Assembly: GCF_000163295.1 (NCBI RefSeq)
Contig: NZ_GG700527.1
Coordinates: 1,285,442 to 1,321,352, forward strand
Source: Anaerococcus vaginalis ATCC 51170
GTDB lineage: Bacteria > Bacillota > Clostridia > Tissierellales > Peptoniphilaceae
Reading direction: 5' to 3'
DNA length: 35,911 bases
The position numbers were made by a program, and so were the translations under genes. Below are positions 9,101 to 16,795 of the stretch, in pieces. Position 1 is the stretch's first letter; every line of letters starts with the position of its first letter. Under the pieces are notes generated by a model that searched no databases, was not told the DNA's origin, and saw nothing but the letters and a program-made list of their open reading frames with translations.

Positions 9101-9859
9101 TTATTTGACTAATTTCATTACCCAATCAAGTGAGCTAAATTTTCTAATTTCCAAACATCTCAATACATAGCTTACTATCAAATTTATAATTTTTTCCTTT
9201 TCAATATTTAAATTAATCTTTGAAACCTCATCAGTTGGAGTATAGATTAATTTTAAAATATACAAATATTCTTCTCTTGTAAGATATACTATATCCTTTT
9301 TTATTTTCTTGCAAGATGAACAAACTATGCCCCCATCTTTTATAGAAAAATAAGCATCACTAGGATTGATTTTTGATCCACACAAGGAACATTCTTTTAA
9401 ATTTGGTTTAAAACCTGAAAAAGATATGTACTTTAATAAAAAGCAAAGAAAAATATTTAAATAATTTTCACTTGCTTTTTCAAAACTGTCAAAAGTCTTG
9501 TCCAACAAATTGTAAACTAAGTCTTTTTGGTCATAATCAATTGTTTTCAATAACAAATCACAAATTGCCGATTTGTATATTATTATATCAAAATTTTTAT
9601 TTGATTTCGAATAAGATTTTAATAATGACGCATCTCTTATTCCAAAAAATTTTTCTCCAGACTTATAAAGATTGTATGAGGCTTTGACAAATCTTTGGGT
9701 TGAAGAAAGATTTGAATTTTTTTTATTCAAAACTCCCTTGGCAATTACGGAAATTTTTCCCATATCTTTTGTAAAAATTTCTATGATTTTGCTTGATTCT
9801 CTGTAGGAAAATTCCCTTAATACGAAACCTTCTACATTTGAATTATCACTTGTAACCAA
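9101..9859 (-). CDS. recO: DNA repair protein RecO
   Basis: Recombination mediator (252 residues) that, with RecR, helps load RecA onto SSB-coated single-stranded DNA during gap repair. The N-terminal OB-fold part reads [20 protein letters not shown], typical of RecO. The C-terminal part holds a zinc-finger-like set C157, C160, C180 and C183 (ECSLCGS, then VCSSCKK). The most likely start is a TTG at 9859 inside the 3' end of era, preceded by GGTGG and a 14-base overlap. No in-frame ATG lies close enough to give a full N-terminus. A rare start codon and the overlap would keep expression low. Confidence 0.93.
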   Translation of the reverse strand: MVTSDNSNVEGFVLREFSYRESSKIIEIFTKDMGKISVIAKGVLNKKNSNLSSTQRFVKASYNLYKSGEKFFGIRDASLLKSYSKSNKNFDIIIYKSAICDLLLKTIDYDQKDLVYNLLDKTFDSFEKASENYLNIFLCFLLKYISFSGFKPNLKECSLCGSKINPSDAYFSIKDGGIVCSSCKKIKKDIVYLTREEYLYILKLIYTPTDEVSKINLNIEKEKIINLIVSYVLRCLEIRKFSSLDWVMKLVK

Positions 9860-10727
9860 ACCTATCCACCAATTTTTGTTTTTTACGCCAATCTTTTTCG
9901 ACCTTAACCCACAATTTTAAATTAATTTTGCTATCCATAAAAACTTCAATTTCGCATCTTGCTTCCATGCCGATTTTTTTAATTTTACTACCGTTTTTTC
10001 CTATTACTATTTCCTTGTGACTTGGTCTTTCCAAAATAAGACTTGCGTATATGTCATATAAATTTTTGTCTTCTCTTTTTTTGAATTGGTCAATTCTTAC
10101 AAAAATTCCGTGAGGGATTTCATTTGATAAATTTTTTAGAGCTTTTTCCCTGATAATTTCTGATACAATAAATCTTTCGTTTTTGTCAGTTATCATATCT
10201 GATGGATAATAAAGAGGTCCTTCTGGCAAAATTTCTTTGACAGTTTCTATATATTTTCCAATATTTTCATCATTCAATGCAGAAATTGGAATTATATAAT
10301 CAAAAGTATTTAAGCCAATATAAGTCCTTTTTATTTGTTCAATTTCTCCTTCTTCTAAAAGATCGCATTTATTTATAAGAAGAATTTTTGGAGCATTTAC
10401 TTTTTCTAAAATTTCCAAAATCATCTTATCAAGTCTTCCAATTGTTAAAGAATTGTCAACAATAAAAGTTACTATATCAGAATCTTTTAGGCTATCTTCT
10501 GAAACTTCTAGTAAATGTTCTTGAAGTTTATTTCTTGGCGTTTGAATGCCTGGTGTGTCTAGAAAAATTATTTGTGAATTTTCGTCATTATATATTATTT
10601 TTATTTCATCTCTTGTAGTTTGGGGTTTGTTTGAAATTATTGAAATTTTTTCTCCCAAAATTTTTTCCATTAATGTAGATTTTCCTACATTTGCCCTTCC
10701 CACTACCGATACAAAACCTGATTTCAT
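9846..10727 (-). CDS. era: GTPase Era
   Basis: Essential GTPase that binds the 3' end of 16S rRNA and helps 30S subunit maturation at the membrane. The 293-residue length is usual. G1 is GRANVGKS at 10-17, G2 has T37/T38, G3 is DTPG at 57-60, G4 is NKCD at 119-122 and G5 is near ISAL. The C-terminal KH domain has the RNA-binding loop IGKNGSKIKKIG. The ATG overlaps the cdd stop by four bases (ATGA) and has a GGAGG site within cdd. The neighbours cdd upstream and recO downstream match the Bacillus order. Confidence 0.98.
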   Translation of the reverse strand: MKSGFVSVVGRANVGKSTLMEKILGEKISIISNKPQTTRDEIKIIYNDENSQIIFLDTPGIQTPRNKLQEHLLEVSEDSLKDSDIVTFIVDNSLTIGRLDKMILEILEKVNAPKILLINKCDLLEEGEIEQIKRTYIGLNTFDYIIPISALNDENIGKYIETVKEILPEGPLYYPSDMITDKNERFIVSEIIREKALKNLSNEIPHGIFVRIDQFKKREDKNLYDIYASLILERPSHKEIVIGKNGSKIKKIGMEARCEIEVFMDSKINLKLWVKVEKDWRKKQKLVDRFGYK

Positions 10728-11128
10728 TTTTCCTCCAAATCTTTTTTTGAAAAGTTATATGGAAGAATATCATCAAGTCCATATATCTTATAATCATCAA
10801 CTGAGTTGGCTATTACAATTTTTGAATCAGAATCTAAAAACTCTGCCATAAATTGCCTGCAAACTCCACAAGGATAAGTCATATTACTATCTCCTGTAAT
10901 AATTATTGTATCAATTTCTCTATCGCCTGCGCTTATTGCTCCTGCAAGTGCAGATCTTTCCGCACAAATTGTCACTGAATAAGCTGCATTTTCTATATTT
11001 ACTCCCTTGTAAATATTTCCTTTTTTTGTCAAAACTAGGCTTGATACCTTAAATTTTGAATAAGGCGAATAAGAATTTTTTTTATTTTCTATAGCAATTT
11101 GTATTAATTCTTTTAAATCTTTTTTCAT
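10724..11128 (-). CDS. cdd: Cytidine deaminase
   Basis: Deaminates cytidine and deoxycytidine to uridine and deoxyuridine for pyrimidine salvage. The 134-residue size and motifs mark the small tetrameric, three-cysteine type of Gram-positive bacteria. C55 lies in CAERSA with the proton-shuttle E57, and C87 and C90 lie in PCGVC; together the three cysteines bind zinc. FKVSS and NIENAAYSVTICAERSA contact the nucleoside. It overlaps its upstream and downstream genes by ATGA junctions. Confidence 0.97.
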   Translation of the reverse strand: MKKDLKELIQIAIENKKNSYSPYSKFKVSSLVLTKKGNIYKGVNIENAAYSVTICAERSALAGAISAGDREIDTIIITGDSNMTYPCGVCRQFMAEFLDSDSKIVIANSVDDYKIYGLDDILPYNFSKKDLEEK

Positions 11129-11943
11129 GAAAATACTCCAAATATTAATAAAGCTGTCGCCGTTCCCAAAATCGCTCCTCTTATAATTTCTGGAAGAGAA
11201 TGGATATTTGCCTCAAAACGACTTTCTGCAACTATAATTGCAAGACCATAAAATACAAAAATCAAAAACCCTTCATCAATTCTCATTGAGCCAATTGTTG
11301 CAAGGCAAAAGGCAATTGATGTGTGTCCTGAAACAAATCCACCATGAAAAGCTGTTCCGTGGCCCTTGTAAAAAATTCCTTTAAAAAATATGGTAGAAAT
11401 TATTACAATTGATACAGTTATAAGGGCAAGGTGGGATGGTCTTCTCGAAATTCTTAGTACAACTGATGATGAAAAATTTGCAACCTTATCAAAAAATACC
11501 AAATAAGCAATAAAAAGTGTGTTCATAGCTGACACAAAAGTGGCTGCCGCAGATAAGTCTTTACTTGCTTTTGCTTCTTTTGATTTTTTTCCACCACCCC
11601 CAAGATTTACTGCTTGTTCAAGCGAAGTATTTAAAAGCTCACAAGAAATTACAAAGGCAATTGAAAAAACCAAAAACATCATCTCTACTCTTGAAACATT
11701 TAAGAACAAAGAAATAAACAAAACAAGAATAGAAGTTAGGACATGAAATTTCATATTTTTTTCATTATTTATAGCAAAAACCAAGCCCTCAAAGGCATAA
11801 TCAAAGCCTTTTACAAATTTTTCCCCAGGACTTTTTGCTTTTGGAATATATTTTTCAGCCTCATCTTCTTTTTTCTTTTCTTCTTTTAATTCTTTTTTTA
11901 CTTGGTCTTTTATTTCTTCAATTAATTGTTTTTCATCTTTCAT
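11125..11943 (-). CDS. Diacylglycerol/undecaprenol kinase fused to a PAP2 domain
   Basis: A 272-residue membrane protein with two parts. Residues 1-35 are a charged, probably helical extension. Residues 40-155 resemble the DgkA/UdpK lipid kinase: FAINNEKNMKFH, then the catalytic-type ELLNTSLEQAVN at 102-113 and KD at 128-129. E102, N105 and E109 are kept, but the position usually Asp is N113. Residues 160-272 are a PAP2-like phosphatase module with SGHT at 205-208 and SR-x5-H-x3-E at 241-252. The first PAP2 motif (K-x6-RP) is not seen, and the last acidic residue is Glu where Asp is usual. The gene lies in the dgkA slot of the conserved Bacillota operon. One half would phosphorylate and the other dephosphorylate a lipid, perhaps undecaprenol or diacylglycerol. 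Which half is active cannot be told from the sequence. Confidence 0.9.
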   Translation of the reverse strand: MKDEKQLIEEIKDQVKKELKEEKKKEDEAEKYIPKAKSPGEKFVKGFDYAFEGLVFAINNEKNMKFHVLTSILVLFISLFLNVSRVEMMFLVFSIAFVISCELLNTSLEQAVNLGGGGKKSKEAKASKDLSAAATFVSAMNTLFIAYLVFFDKVANFSSSVVLRISRRPSHLALITVSIVIISTIFFKGIFYKGHGTAFHGGFVSGHTSIAFCLATIGSMRIDEGFLIFVFYGLAIIVAESRFEANIHSLPEIIRGAILGTATALLIFGVFS

Positions 11944-12404
11944 TTGAATACTCCAAGATTTTTCATAACTTCTTTTTCCCTTTTTCTCATAATTTTTTTA
12001 TCATCATCTTCAATATGGTCATAGCCCAAAAGATGAAGAATTGAATGGCAAGTCAAATACATTACTTCTCTTTCAAAAGAATGTCCCAAATCATCTGCTT
12101 GCTTTCTTGCAACATCAAGACAAATCACAACATCGCCAAGCATAAGATATGGTTTTTCCAATATATTTTCCCTATCTTCATTAAAAAAATCTTCAATTGG
12201 AAAAGATAGGACATCAGTTACCCTGTCAATTGATCTAAAATCTTTATTTAATTGTCTTATTTTTTCCTCATCAACAAAAGAAAGAGAAATTTCACATTTT
12301 TTCTCATCAATATCTTCAAGCTTTAAAACTTCTCTAATAACTTTTTCAAGATAATTTTCAATGTTTACTTCTTCTTTTGTTTCATTATTTATTATTAAAT
12401 TCAT
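11940..12404 (-). CDS. ybeY: Endoribonuclease YbeY
   Basis: Metal-dependent single-strand RNase for 16S rRNA 3'-end maturation and ribosome quality control. The active-site motif HSILHLLGYDH gives H120, H124 and H130 of a 154-residue protein, matching the family H-x3-H-x5-H zinc site, and a conserved RVTDVLSFP block lies at 61-69. I start it at the ATG at 12404 (MNLIINNETK), where the homologous region begins. The open frame reaches 12443 but that extension is inside phoH. Its ribosome site (AAGGAAAAAG) is weak, and the gene overlaps phoH by 20 bases, pointing to coupled translation. Confidence 0.95.
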   Translation of the reverse strand: MNLIINNETKEEVNIENYLEKVIREVLKLEDIDEKKCEISLSFVDEEKIRQLNKDFRSIDRVTDVLSFPIEDFFNEDRENILEKPYLMLGDVVICLDVARKQADDLGHSFEREVMYLTCHSILHLLGYDHIEDDDKKIMRKREKEVMKNLGVFK

Positions 12405-13371
12405 TTTTTTCTTTTTCCTTATCTGCCTTATCATAAGCTTCAATTATTCTTTGAACTAAAGGATGTCTTACTACATCGATTGAAGTAAATTCCATAAATT
12501 CTATTCCTCTAACATTTCTAAGAATTCTTGAGGCAGATTTCAAGCCGGAATTTTTACCACGAGGAAGGTCGATTTGAGTTATATCTCCAGTTATAATAGC
12601 TTTTGAGCCATAGCCAAGCCTTGTCAAAAACATCTTCATTTGCTCAAAAGTTGTATTTTGCGCTTCATCCAAAATTACAAAAGAATTATCCAAAGTTCTT
12701 CCTCTCATATAAGCAAGAGGAGCAACTTCGATTACGCCCTTTTCAACTAAATTTTGATAAGTTTCAAAACCAAAAATTTCAAAAAGTGCATCATAAAGAG
12801 GTCTTAAATATGGATCGACTTTATCTTGCAAATCTCCAGGCAAAAATCCCAAACTCTCTCCCGCTTCAACGGCAGGTCTTGTAAGAATAATTCTATTTAC
12901 CTCATTATTTTTAAAAGCTCTTATCGCCATTGCAACAGCCAAATAAGTTTTTCCAGTTCCTGCAGGTCCAATTCCAAAAACCACATCATTATTTTCAATC
13001 ATATTAACATAAGATTTTTGTCCCAAAGTTTTTGGCTTAATTGGTTTGCCATTTGCTGTTGTAACAATAACTTTATCAAGAGAAGATTTTATAACTTCCT
13101 TATTTTCACGAACAAGCATATCAGAAAAATATTTTAATTTTTGATAGTCAATATTTCCTTCTTTTTTTATTACTTGAATAATTTCTTCAATAAGTTTTTT
13201 TACAAGATTTAAATTAACCTCTTCTCCATTTAAACTTATATTTCCATTTTCAGTTTTAATTTTTACATCAAATCTGTTTTCAATATATTTTCTATTTTTA
13301 TCAAAATTACCGAATAAACCCATAATTATTTCGGTATTATTTATTTCTATAATCTCCTTAATTTTAATCAC
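12385..13371 (-). CDS. phoH: PhoH-like ATPase
   Basis: PhoH-family P-loop ATPase (328 residues from the GTG at 13371), related to the helicase core and usually found next to ybeY. It is thought to act in RNA metabolism. Walker A is GPAGTGKT at 135-142. FVILDEAQNTT is Walker B, and TGDITQIDLP is the sensor-like block. The N-terminal KH-like region has ALFG-type similarity at IIMGLFGNFD. The start is uncertain: the GTG lies directly against the AAAGGAG site, which would suit a start eight bases farther on, where only ATT is in frame. Probable first gene of the phoH-ybeY-dgk/PAP2-cdd-era-recO-glyQS operon. Confidence 0.95.
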   Translation of the reverse strand: MIKIKEIIEINNTEIIMGLFGNFDKNRKYIENRFDVKIKTENGNISLNGEEVNLNLVKKLIEEIIQVIKKEGNIDYQKLKYFSDMLVRENKEVIKSSLDKVIVTTANGKPIKPKTLGQKSYVNMIENNDVVFGIGPAGTGKTYLAVAMAIRAFKNNEVNRIILTRPAVEAGESLGFLPGDLQDKVDPYLRPLYDALFEIFGFETYQNLVEKGVIEVAPLAYMRGRTLDNSFVILDEAQNTTFEQMKMFLTRLGYGSKAIITGDITQIDLPRGKNSGLKSASRILRNVRGIEFMEFTSIDVVRHPLVQRIIEAYDKADKEKEKNEFNNK

Positions 13372-13382
13372 TCCTTTAGTTT

Positions 13383-13388
13383 ATTATA
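13383..13388 (-). promoter_or_regulatory. -10 box upstream of phoH
   Basis: TATAAT on the minus strand lies 11 bases before the GTG start of phoH and just after the terminator at 13411-13429. This would start the long housekeeping operon. No good -35 is visible. If used, the RNA would begin only a few bases before the AAAGGAG site. Confidence 0.5.
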
Positions 13389-13410
13389 CCATCTTAGTTG
13401 CAAAAGAAAA

Positions 13411-13429
13411 AAGATGAGAAACTCATCTT
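13411..13429. terminator. Terminator between the floA group and the phoH operon
   Basis: A perfect eight-pair stem AAGATGAG/CTCATCTT with an AAA loop overlaps the stop codon of the basic hypothetical gene. T-runs follow on both strands. It separates nfeD-floA-hypothetical from the phoH operon. Confidence 0.85.
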
Positions 13430-13878
13430 TTTGCTTTTGGCTTTCCTATTATTTCTGAATAGATAATCGCCTTTTTTAATTCATTTTTTTCTAATTTTAT
13501 TTTTTCATTTTCTTTCCAATAATCTTCGATTTGATTTTTTGAAATTTGTTCGGTTTTTTTGTATGATTTTTTTGCACTTACTTTTTTTTCATTGTAAGCT
13601 TGTTGATTTTTTCTTTCAAATCTTTGGTAATCATTTGTGTATGTTTTTTTGTTATTGGATTTATTTTTTGTATCTTTTGCAAGTGATGACATGGCTTGTC
13701 CAAATGTCATCTTCTTTTTTAATTTTTTTTGTTTTTTTAGATTATTATTTTCTTCTTTTTTTAATTCTTTTAACCAAGTATCAAAATCTGGTGTATCTTT
13801 TCCTTCTTCTTTATTATTTTCCTTATCAAGAAGATAAATAAATTTATAAAACTTGGTTTTTAAATTATCTTTTGCCAT
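13423..13878 (-). CDS. Lysine-rich hypothetical protein
   Basis: A 151-residue, very basic and probably partly disordered protein that I do not recognise. It has no membrane segment or signal peptide. The N-terminal part (LKTKFYKFIYLLDKEN, then FDTWLKELKKEE) looks helical, the middle is rich in Lys, Asn and Gln, and the last part (IKLEKNELKKAIIYSEIIGK) is a likely helix of the kind often seen as a conserved end motif in small Bacillota proteins. The ATG overlaps the floA stop by one base (TAATG), so it is translated with floA. It occupies the place where yqfB/yqfC/yqfD lie in Bacillus but does not resemble them by eye. A role with flotillin or with nucleic acids would be a guess. Confidence 0.75.
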   Translation of the reverse strand: MAKDNLKTKFYKFIYLLDKENNKEEGKDTPDFDTWLKELKKEENNNLKKQKKLKKKMTFGQAMSSLAKDTKNKSNNKKTYTNDYQRFERKNQQAYNEKKVSAKKSYKKTEQISKNQIEDYWKENEKIKLEKNELKKAIIYSEIIGKPKAKR

Positions 13879-14819
13879 TAAATTTCATCTCTGCTATCAG
13901 TTTCTGATATTTTATTTCTCATTTGAGTATCAGCGTTTATATTTTTCATATTATAATAATCTAAAACTCCAAGGTTTCCGCTTTCTAATGCTCTTGCAAT
14001 TGCTAGCGGAACTTTTGATTGGGCTTCTACAACTTTTGCCCTGTTTTCTTGTTCAAGCGCTATAGCTTGGGCACGTCTTTCTTCCGCTTTTGCTTGGGCA
14101 ATATTCTTATCAGCTTCTGCTTGATCTCTTTGTAATTCTGCTCCAACATTACGTCCTATATCTACATCTGCAATATCTATTGAAAGAATTTCAAAAGCTG
14201 TCCCGCTATCAAGTCCTTTCATTAGAACTGTTTGTGAAATATTATCTGGATTTTCTAAAACTTCTGCGTGTGTGTCTGATGAACCAACTGTTGTTACAAT
14301 TCCTTCGCCTACTCTTGCGATTATTGTTTCTTCGCCAGCTCCTCCTACAAGCCTTTCAATATTTGCTCTTACTGTAACTTTTGCAATTACTTTAACTTCT
14401 ATTCCGTTTTTTGCAACGGCTGCTATGGTTGGTGTATTTATTACTTTTGGATTTACAGAAACTTGGACTGCTTCAAAAACATTTCTTCCTGCAAGATTCA
14501 TTGCTGCTGCTTGTTGAAAATTTAAATCAATATTTGCTCTTTCTGCTGCAATCAAGGCATCTACAACTTGGTTTACATCTCCTCCTGATAGAAAATGACT
14601 TTCCAAATCAGAACTTGAAATTTGAATTCCTGCTTGATGAGATTTAATCAAGGCATAAACTATGTGACTTGGATTAATTCTTCTAAACCTCATTGCAACA
14701 AGTGAGCCCATTGAAACTGGCACTCCAGATGATCTTGCTGTAATCCACAAACCAATTGGCACAAGTGTCAAAAATACTATCAAAAAAATTACTACTAAAG
14801 CTGGTATTATTATCGGCAT
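13878..14819 (-). CDS. floA: Flotillin-like protein FloA
   Basis: Membrane scaffold protein of functional membrane microdomains (313 residues). An N-terminal hydrophobic hairpin (residues 2-23) precedes the SPFH-like YqfA domain with [23 protein letters not shown] and [26 protein letters not shown] split over the domain and its Ala/Glu-rich coiled coil. The C-terminal tail ends DSRDEI. It lies directly after the NfeD gene with a one-base TAATG overlap, the classic NfeD-flotillin pairing. Confidence 0.95.
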   Translation of the reverse strand: MPIIIPALVVIFLIVFLTLVPIGLWITARSSGVPVSMGSLVAMRFRRINPSHIVYALIKSHQAGIQISSSDLESHFLSGGDVNQVVDALIAAERANIDLNFQQAAAMNLAGRNVFEAVQVSVNPKVINTPTIAAVAKNGIEVKVIAKVTVRANIERLVGGAGEETIIARVGEGIVTTVGSSDTHAEVLENPDNISQTVLMKGLDSGTAFEILSIDIADVDIGRNVGAELQRDQAEADKNIAQAKAEERRAQAIALEQENRAKVVEAQSKVPLAIARALESGNLGVLDYYNMKNINADTQMRNKISETDSRDEI

Positions 14820-15442
14820 TATATATCCTCCTTAACATAAATATGTCCATCTTTTATTTCTACAACTTCTATTCCTACATCTTTTTTTATGAAATCTCCA
14901 TAAGTTTTTCCATCATAAATTTTCCCATCAATTGTAATTCTTCCTGTAGGTCTTAAAATACTTATCGTTTTTCCTTTTTTCCCTAAAAGATATGTATAAT
15001 CTTTTTTGGAATTATATCCTCTTTCCTTAGTTTGAGTATTAACAAGAACAGCCTTGTCAAATAAATTTGCTGAAAATCCTAATCTTACAAAAATTGTAAC
15101 ACTCAAAAAAATTGATGCCGCAGTAATTAGTAAAATCAAAATTCCAAATAGGGAATTATCAAAACTATCAATTAGCGAATATGTCGTTAAAATAATACCC
15201 GAAATTCCCATAATACCAAAACCAGGTACAAATAGCTCAATAGCAAGTAACAAAATGCCCGATATAAAAGCTATTATTGTCATCATATCTGCTTCGCCTC
15301 TGTCAATATTTGACTTGTAAAAATATATAAATAAAGCTATTGCTATAAGCGTAAATAAAATTTTTTTATCAGTAAAAATTATAGCAACTATACATATAAA
15401 TGCAAGCGTAAATGACAGAGCCAATAAAATATCCCCTAACAT
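14819..15442 (-). CDS. nfeD: NfeD-family membrane protein
   Basis: A 207-residue NfeD-like protein (Bacillus YqeZ-related, but short and lacking the N-terminal ClpP-like protease domain). Several hydrophobic segments fill residues 5-130, including [20 protein letters not shown], the hallmark of the family. The C-terminal 60 residues ([20 protein letters not shown] onwards) form the OB-fold domain that partners flotillins. It has a strong AAAGGAG site and is the first gene of the nfeD-floA-hypothetical group. Upstream lies the repeat element at 15501-15736. Confidence 0.92.
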   Translation of the reverse strand: MLGDILLALSFTLAFICIVAIIFTDKKILFTLIAIALFIYFYKSNIDRGEADMMTIIAFISGILLLAIELFVPGFGIMGISGIILTTYSLIDSFDNSLFGILILLITAASIFLSVTIFVRLGFSANLFDKAVLVNTQTKERGYNSKKDYTYLLGKKGKTISILRPTGRITIDGKIYDGKTYGDFIKKDVGIEVVEIKDGHIYVKEDI

Positions 15443-15493
15443 ACTTCTCCTTTCTATAATAAATATTACATTATTTTTATACCCAAATTAAAA

Positions 15494-15520
15494 ATAAAAA
15501 AGGAGAAATAATTTTCTCCT
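15494..15520 (-). terminator. Terminator of the LCP-fni transcript
   Basis: On the minus strand AGGAGAAA pairs perfectly with TTTCTCCT over a four-base loop and is followed by TTTTTATTTT. It forms one end of the repeat element and is a good intrinsic terminator for transcripts that pass through the element from fni. Confidence 0.75.
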
Positions 15521-15736
15521 CAGACTGTTGACAAAGTATACAAATCCTCATGCTAAGAATATCATACGAAAAAAATTGATTTGATTTCAAATTTTAAAAT
15601 TCGTCAAAAAACGCACTGTTTGAGCGTTAGTGAGTTTGCGTTTTTAGAATTTTGGAATTTAGAAATCAACAATTTTTGAAGTCCGATATTCGTGCTTGAG
15701 GGTTTGTCTACGCTCTGGGAGAAATAATTTTCTCCT
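15501..15736. repeat. Terminator-flanked palindromic repeat element (copy A)
   Basis: A 19-base hairpin sequence, GGAGAAATAATTTTCTCCT, occurs at 15502-15520 and again at 15718-15736. The 197 bases between form a long imperfect palindrome. The ends read CAGACTGTTGACAAA on the left and TTTGTCTACGCTCTG on the right. Inner arms include CAAATCCTCATGCTAAGAATATC against GATATTCGTGCTTGAGGGTTTG, and the centre has AAAACGCA against TTGCGTTTT. No open frame is present. It could be a non-autonomous miniature mobile element or a folded RNA-level element. The related ends at 24674-25054 support a repeat family. The type is inferred. Confidence 0.65.
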
Positions 15737-15764
15737 TTATACTAATTTATTAAATTTTTTAAAA

Positions 15765-16784
15765 TTAATTTTCATCTACTAATTCTTTTAATCTTCCTGT
15801 TAATTTATATGGAACTTTTTTTAATTCTTCTATATTTTTCACTCCAACTAGAGCCATAAATATTTTTATTTTTGTGTTTAATTCTTTAAGATATTTGATT
15901 GCGTAATCGTAATCTCCCCTGAGTAAAAATGACAAAACTTCTCCAGAAATCGCACACATATCTGCTCCAATTATTAGAGATTTGCAAACATCACTCGAAT
16001 TTCTTATTCCACCGCTTGCTATTAAGAAAAAATCATCAGACAAACTTCTTACATCAAGAATTGATTTTGCTGTAGGTATTCCCCATGAATAAAATTCTGA
16101 ATAATCCTTGTCAAATATTCTCATATCTTCGATTTCTATAAAATTTGTGCCACCTTTTCCTGCAACGTCAATATATTTTATGCCAATATCTAAAAGTTTT
16201 TGTCCTACCTCTTTGCTTATGCCAAAGCCAACTTCTTTTACAATCAAAGGCACTGAAATATTTTTGCTAATATTTGCCAAATTTTCAAAATTTTTAGAAA
16301 AATCTCTTTCTCCTTCATCCATTACTAGCTCTTGGGCAATATTTAAGTGAGCTTGCATAGCAGATGCTCCTATTAAATCTTTTGCAAATTCAAAATTTTC
16401 GATTTTATTTTCCCAACCGAGATTTCCAATTTTTATTACATTTTTATCTTTTAATAGGGAAAAAGACTCTCTTGAATCCTTATCTTTTATGGCTATGGAT
16501 TCGCTTCCAACAGCCATTGGTATATTTAATTCTCTGCAAATATTTGATAAATCTTCGTTTATATCTTCACTTATTTCAGTTCCACCTGTCATTGCATTTA
16601 CCATCACAGGCATTGAAATTTTATTTCCCATAAATTCTATTGATGTATCAATTTCATCAAAATTTACATTGCTTAGGGCATTGTGTTCCACATAAACGTT
16701 GTTTAATAATGTTTTTGACTTAAATTCACTTCTAAGATAATTTTCAATATGTTCGTCTTTTCTTTCTCTTCTTTTCTCGTCCAT
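15765..16784 (-). CDS. fni: Type 2 isopentenyl-diphosphate delta-isomerase
   Basis: FMN- and NADPH-dependent enzyme (339 residues) that interconverts IPP and DMAPP for isoprenoid synthesis, usually together with the mevalonate pathway. Signature blocks are MVNAMTGGT (FMN and substrate), MAVGSES, HLNIAQELVMDEGERDF with the catalytic Gln and Mg-binding Glu, VKEVGFGISKE, DVAGKGGTNF and IASGGIRNSSDV followed by the phosphate site GADMCAISG. It starts 11 bases after the LCP gene with a GGTGG site, so the two are likely co-transcribed; undecaprenyl-phosphate made from IPP/DMAPP is the LCP lipid carrier. Other mevalonate genes are not in the window. Confidence 0.96.
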   Translation of the reverse strand: MDEKRRERKDEHIENYLRSEFKSKTLLNNVYVEHNALSNVNFDEIDTSIEFMGNKISMPVMVNAMTGGTEISEDINEDLSNICRELNIPMAVGSESIAIKDKDSRESFSLLKDKNVIKIGNLGWENKIENFEFAKDLIGASAMQAHLNIAQELVMDEGERDFSKNFENLANISKNISVPLIVKEVGFGISKEVGQKLLDIGIKYIDVAGKGGTNFIEIEDMRIFDKDYSEFYSWGIPTAKSILDVRSLSDDFFLIASGGIRNSSDVCKSLIIGADMCAISGEVLSFLLRGDYDYAIKYLKELNTKIKIFMALVGVKNIEELKKVPYKLTGRLKELVDEN

Positions 16785-16795
16785 TTTTCCACCTA

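Larger units (their letters stand above)
15443..15764. other. Gene-free stretch between fni and nfeD
   Basis: This 322-base gap has no gene. Most of it is the palindromic repeat element 15501-15736 with a terminator at each end. The rest is the AT-rich leader of nfeD (15443-15493), where no clear promoter boxes could be chosen. Confidence 0.7.

Noticed and set aside
3218-15442. Many plus-strand open frames opposite the minus-strand genes
   Set aside because: They lie wholly inside strongly conserved genes on the other strand, lack ribosome sites and have Leu/Phe/Ser-rich composition typical of antisense shadows.
15718-15738. Independent plus-strand terminator
   Set aside because: The hairpin is good, but only TTT follows and no plus-strand gene feeds it. 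Treated as the end of repeat element A.
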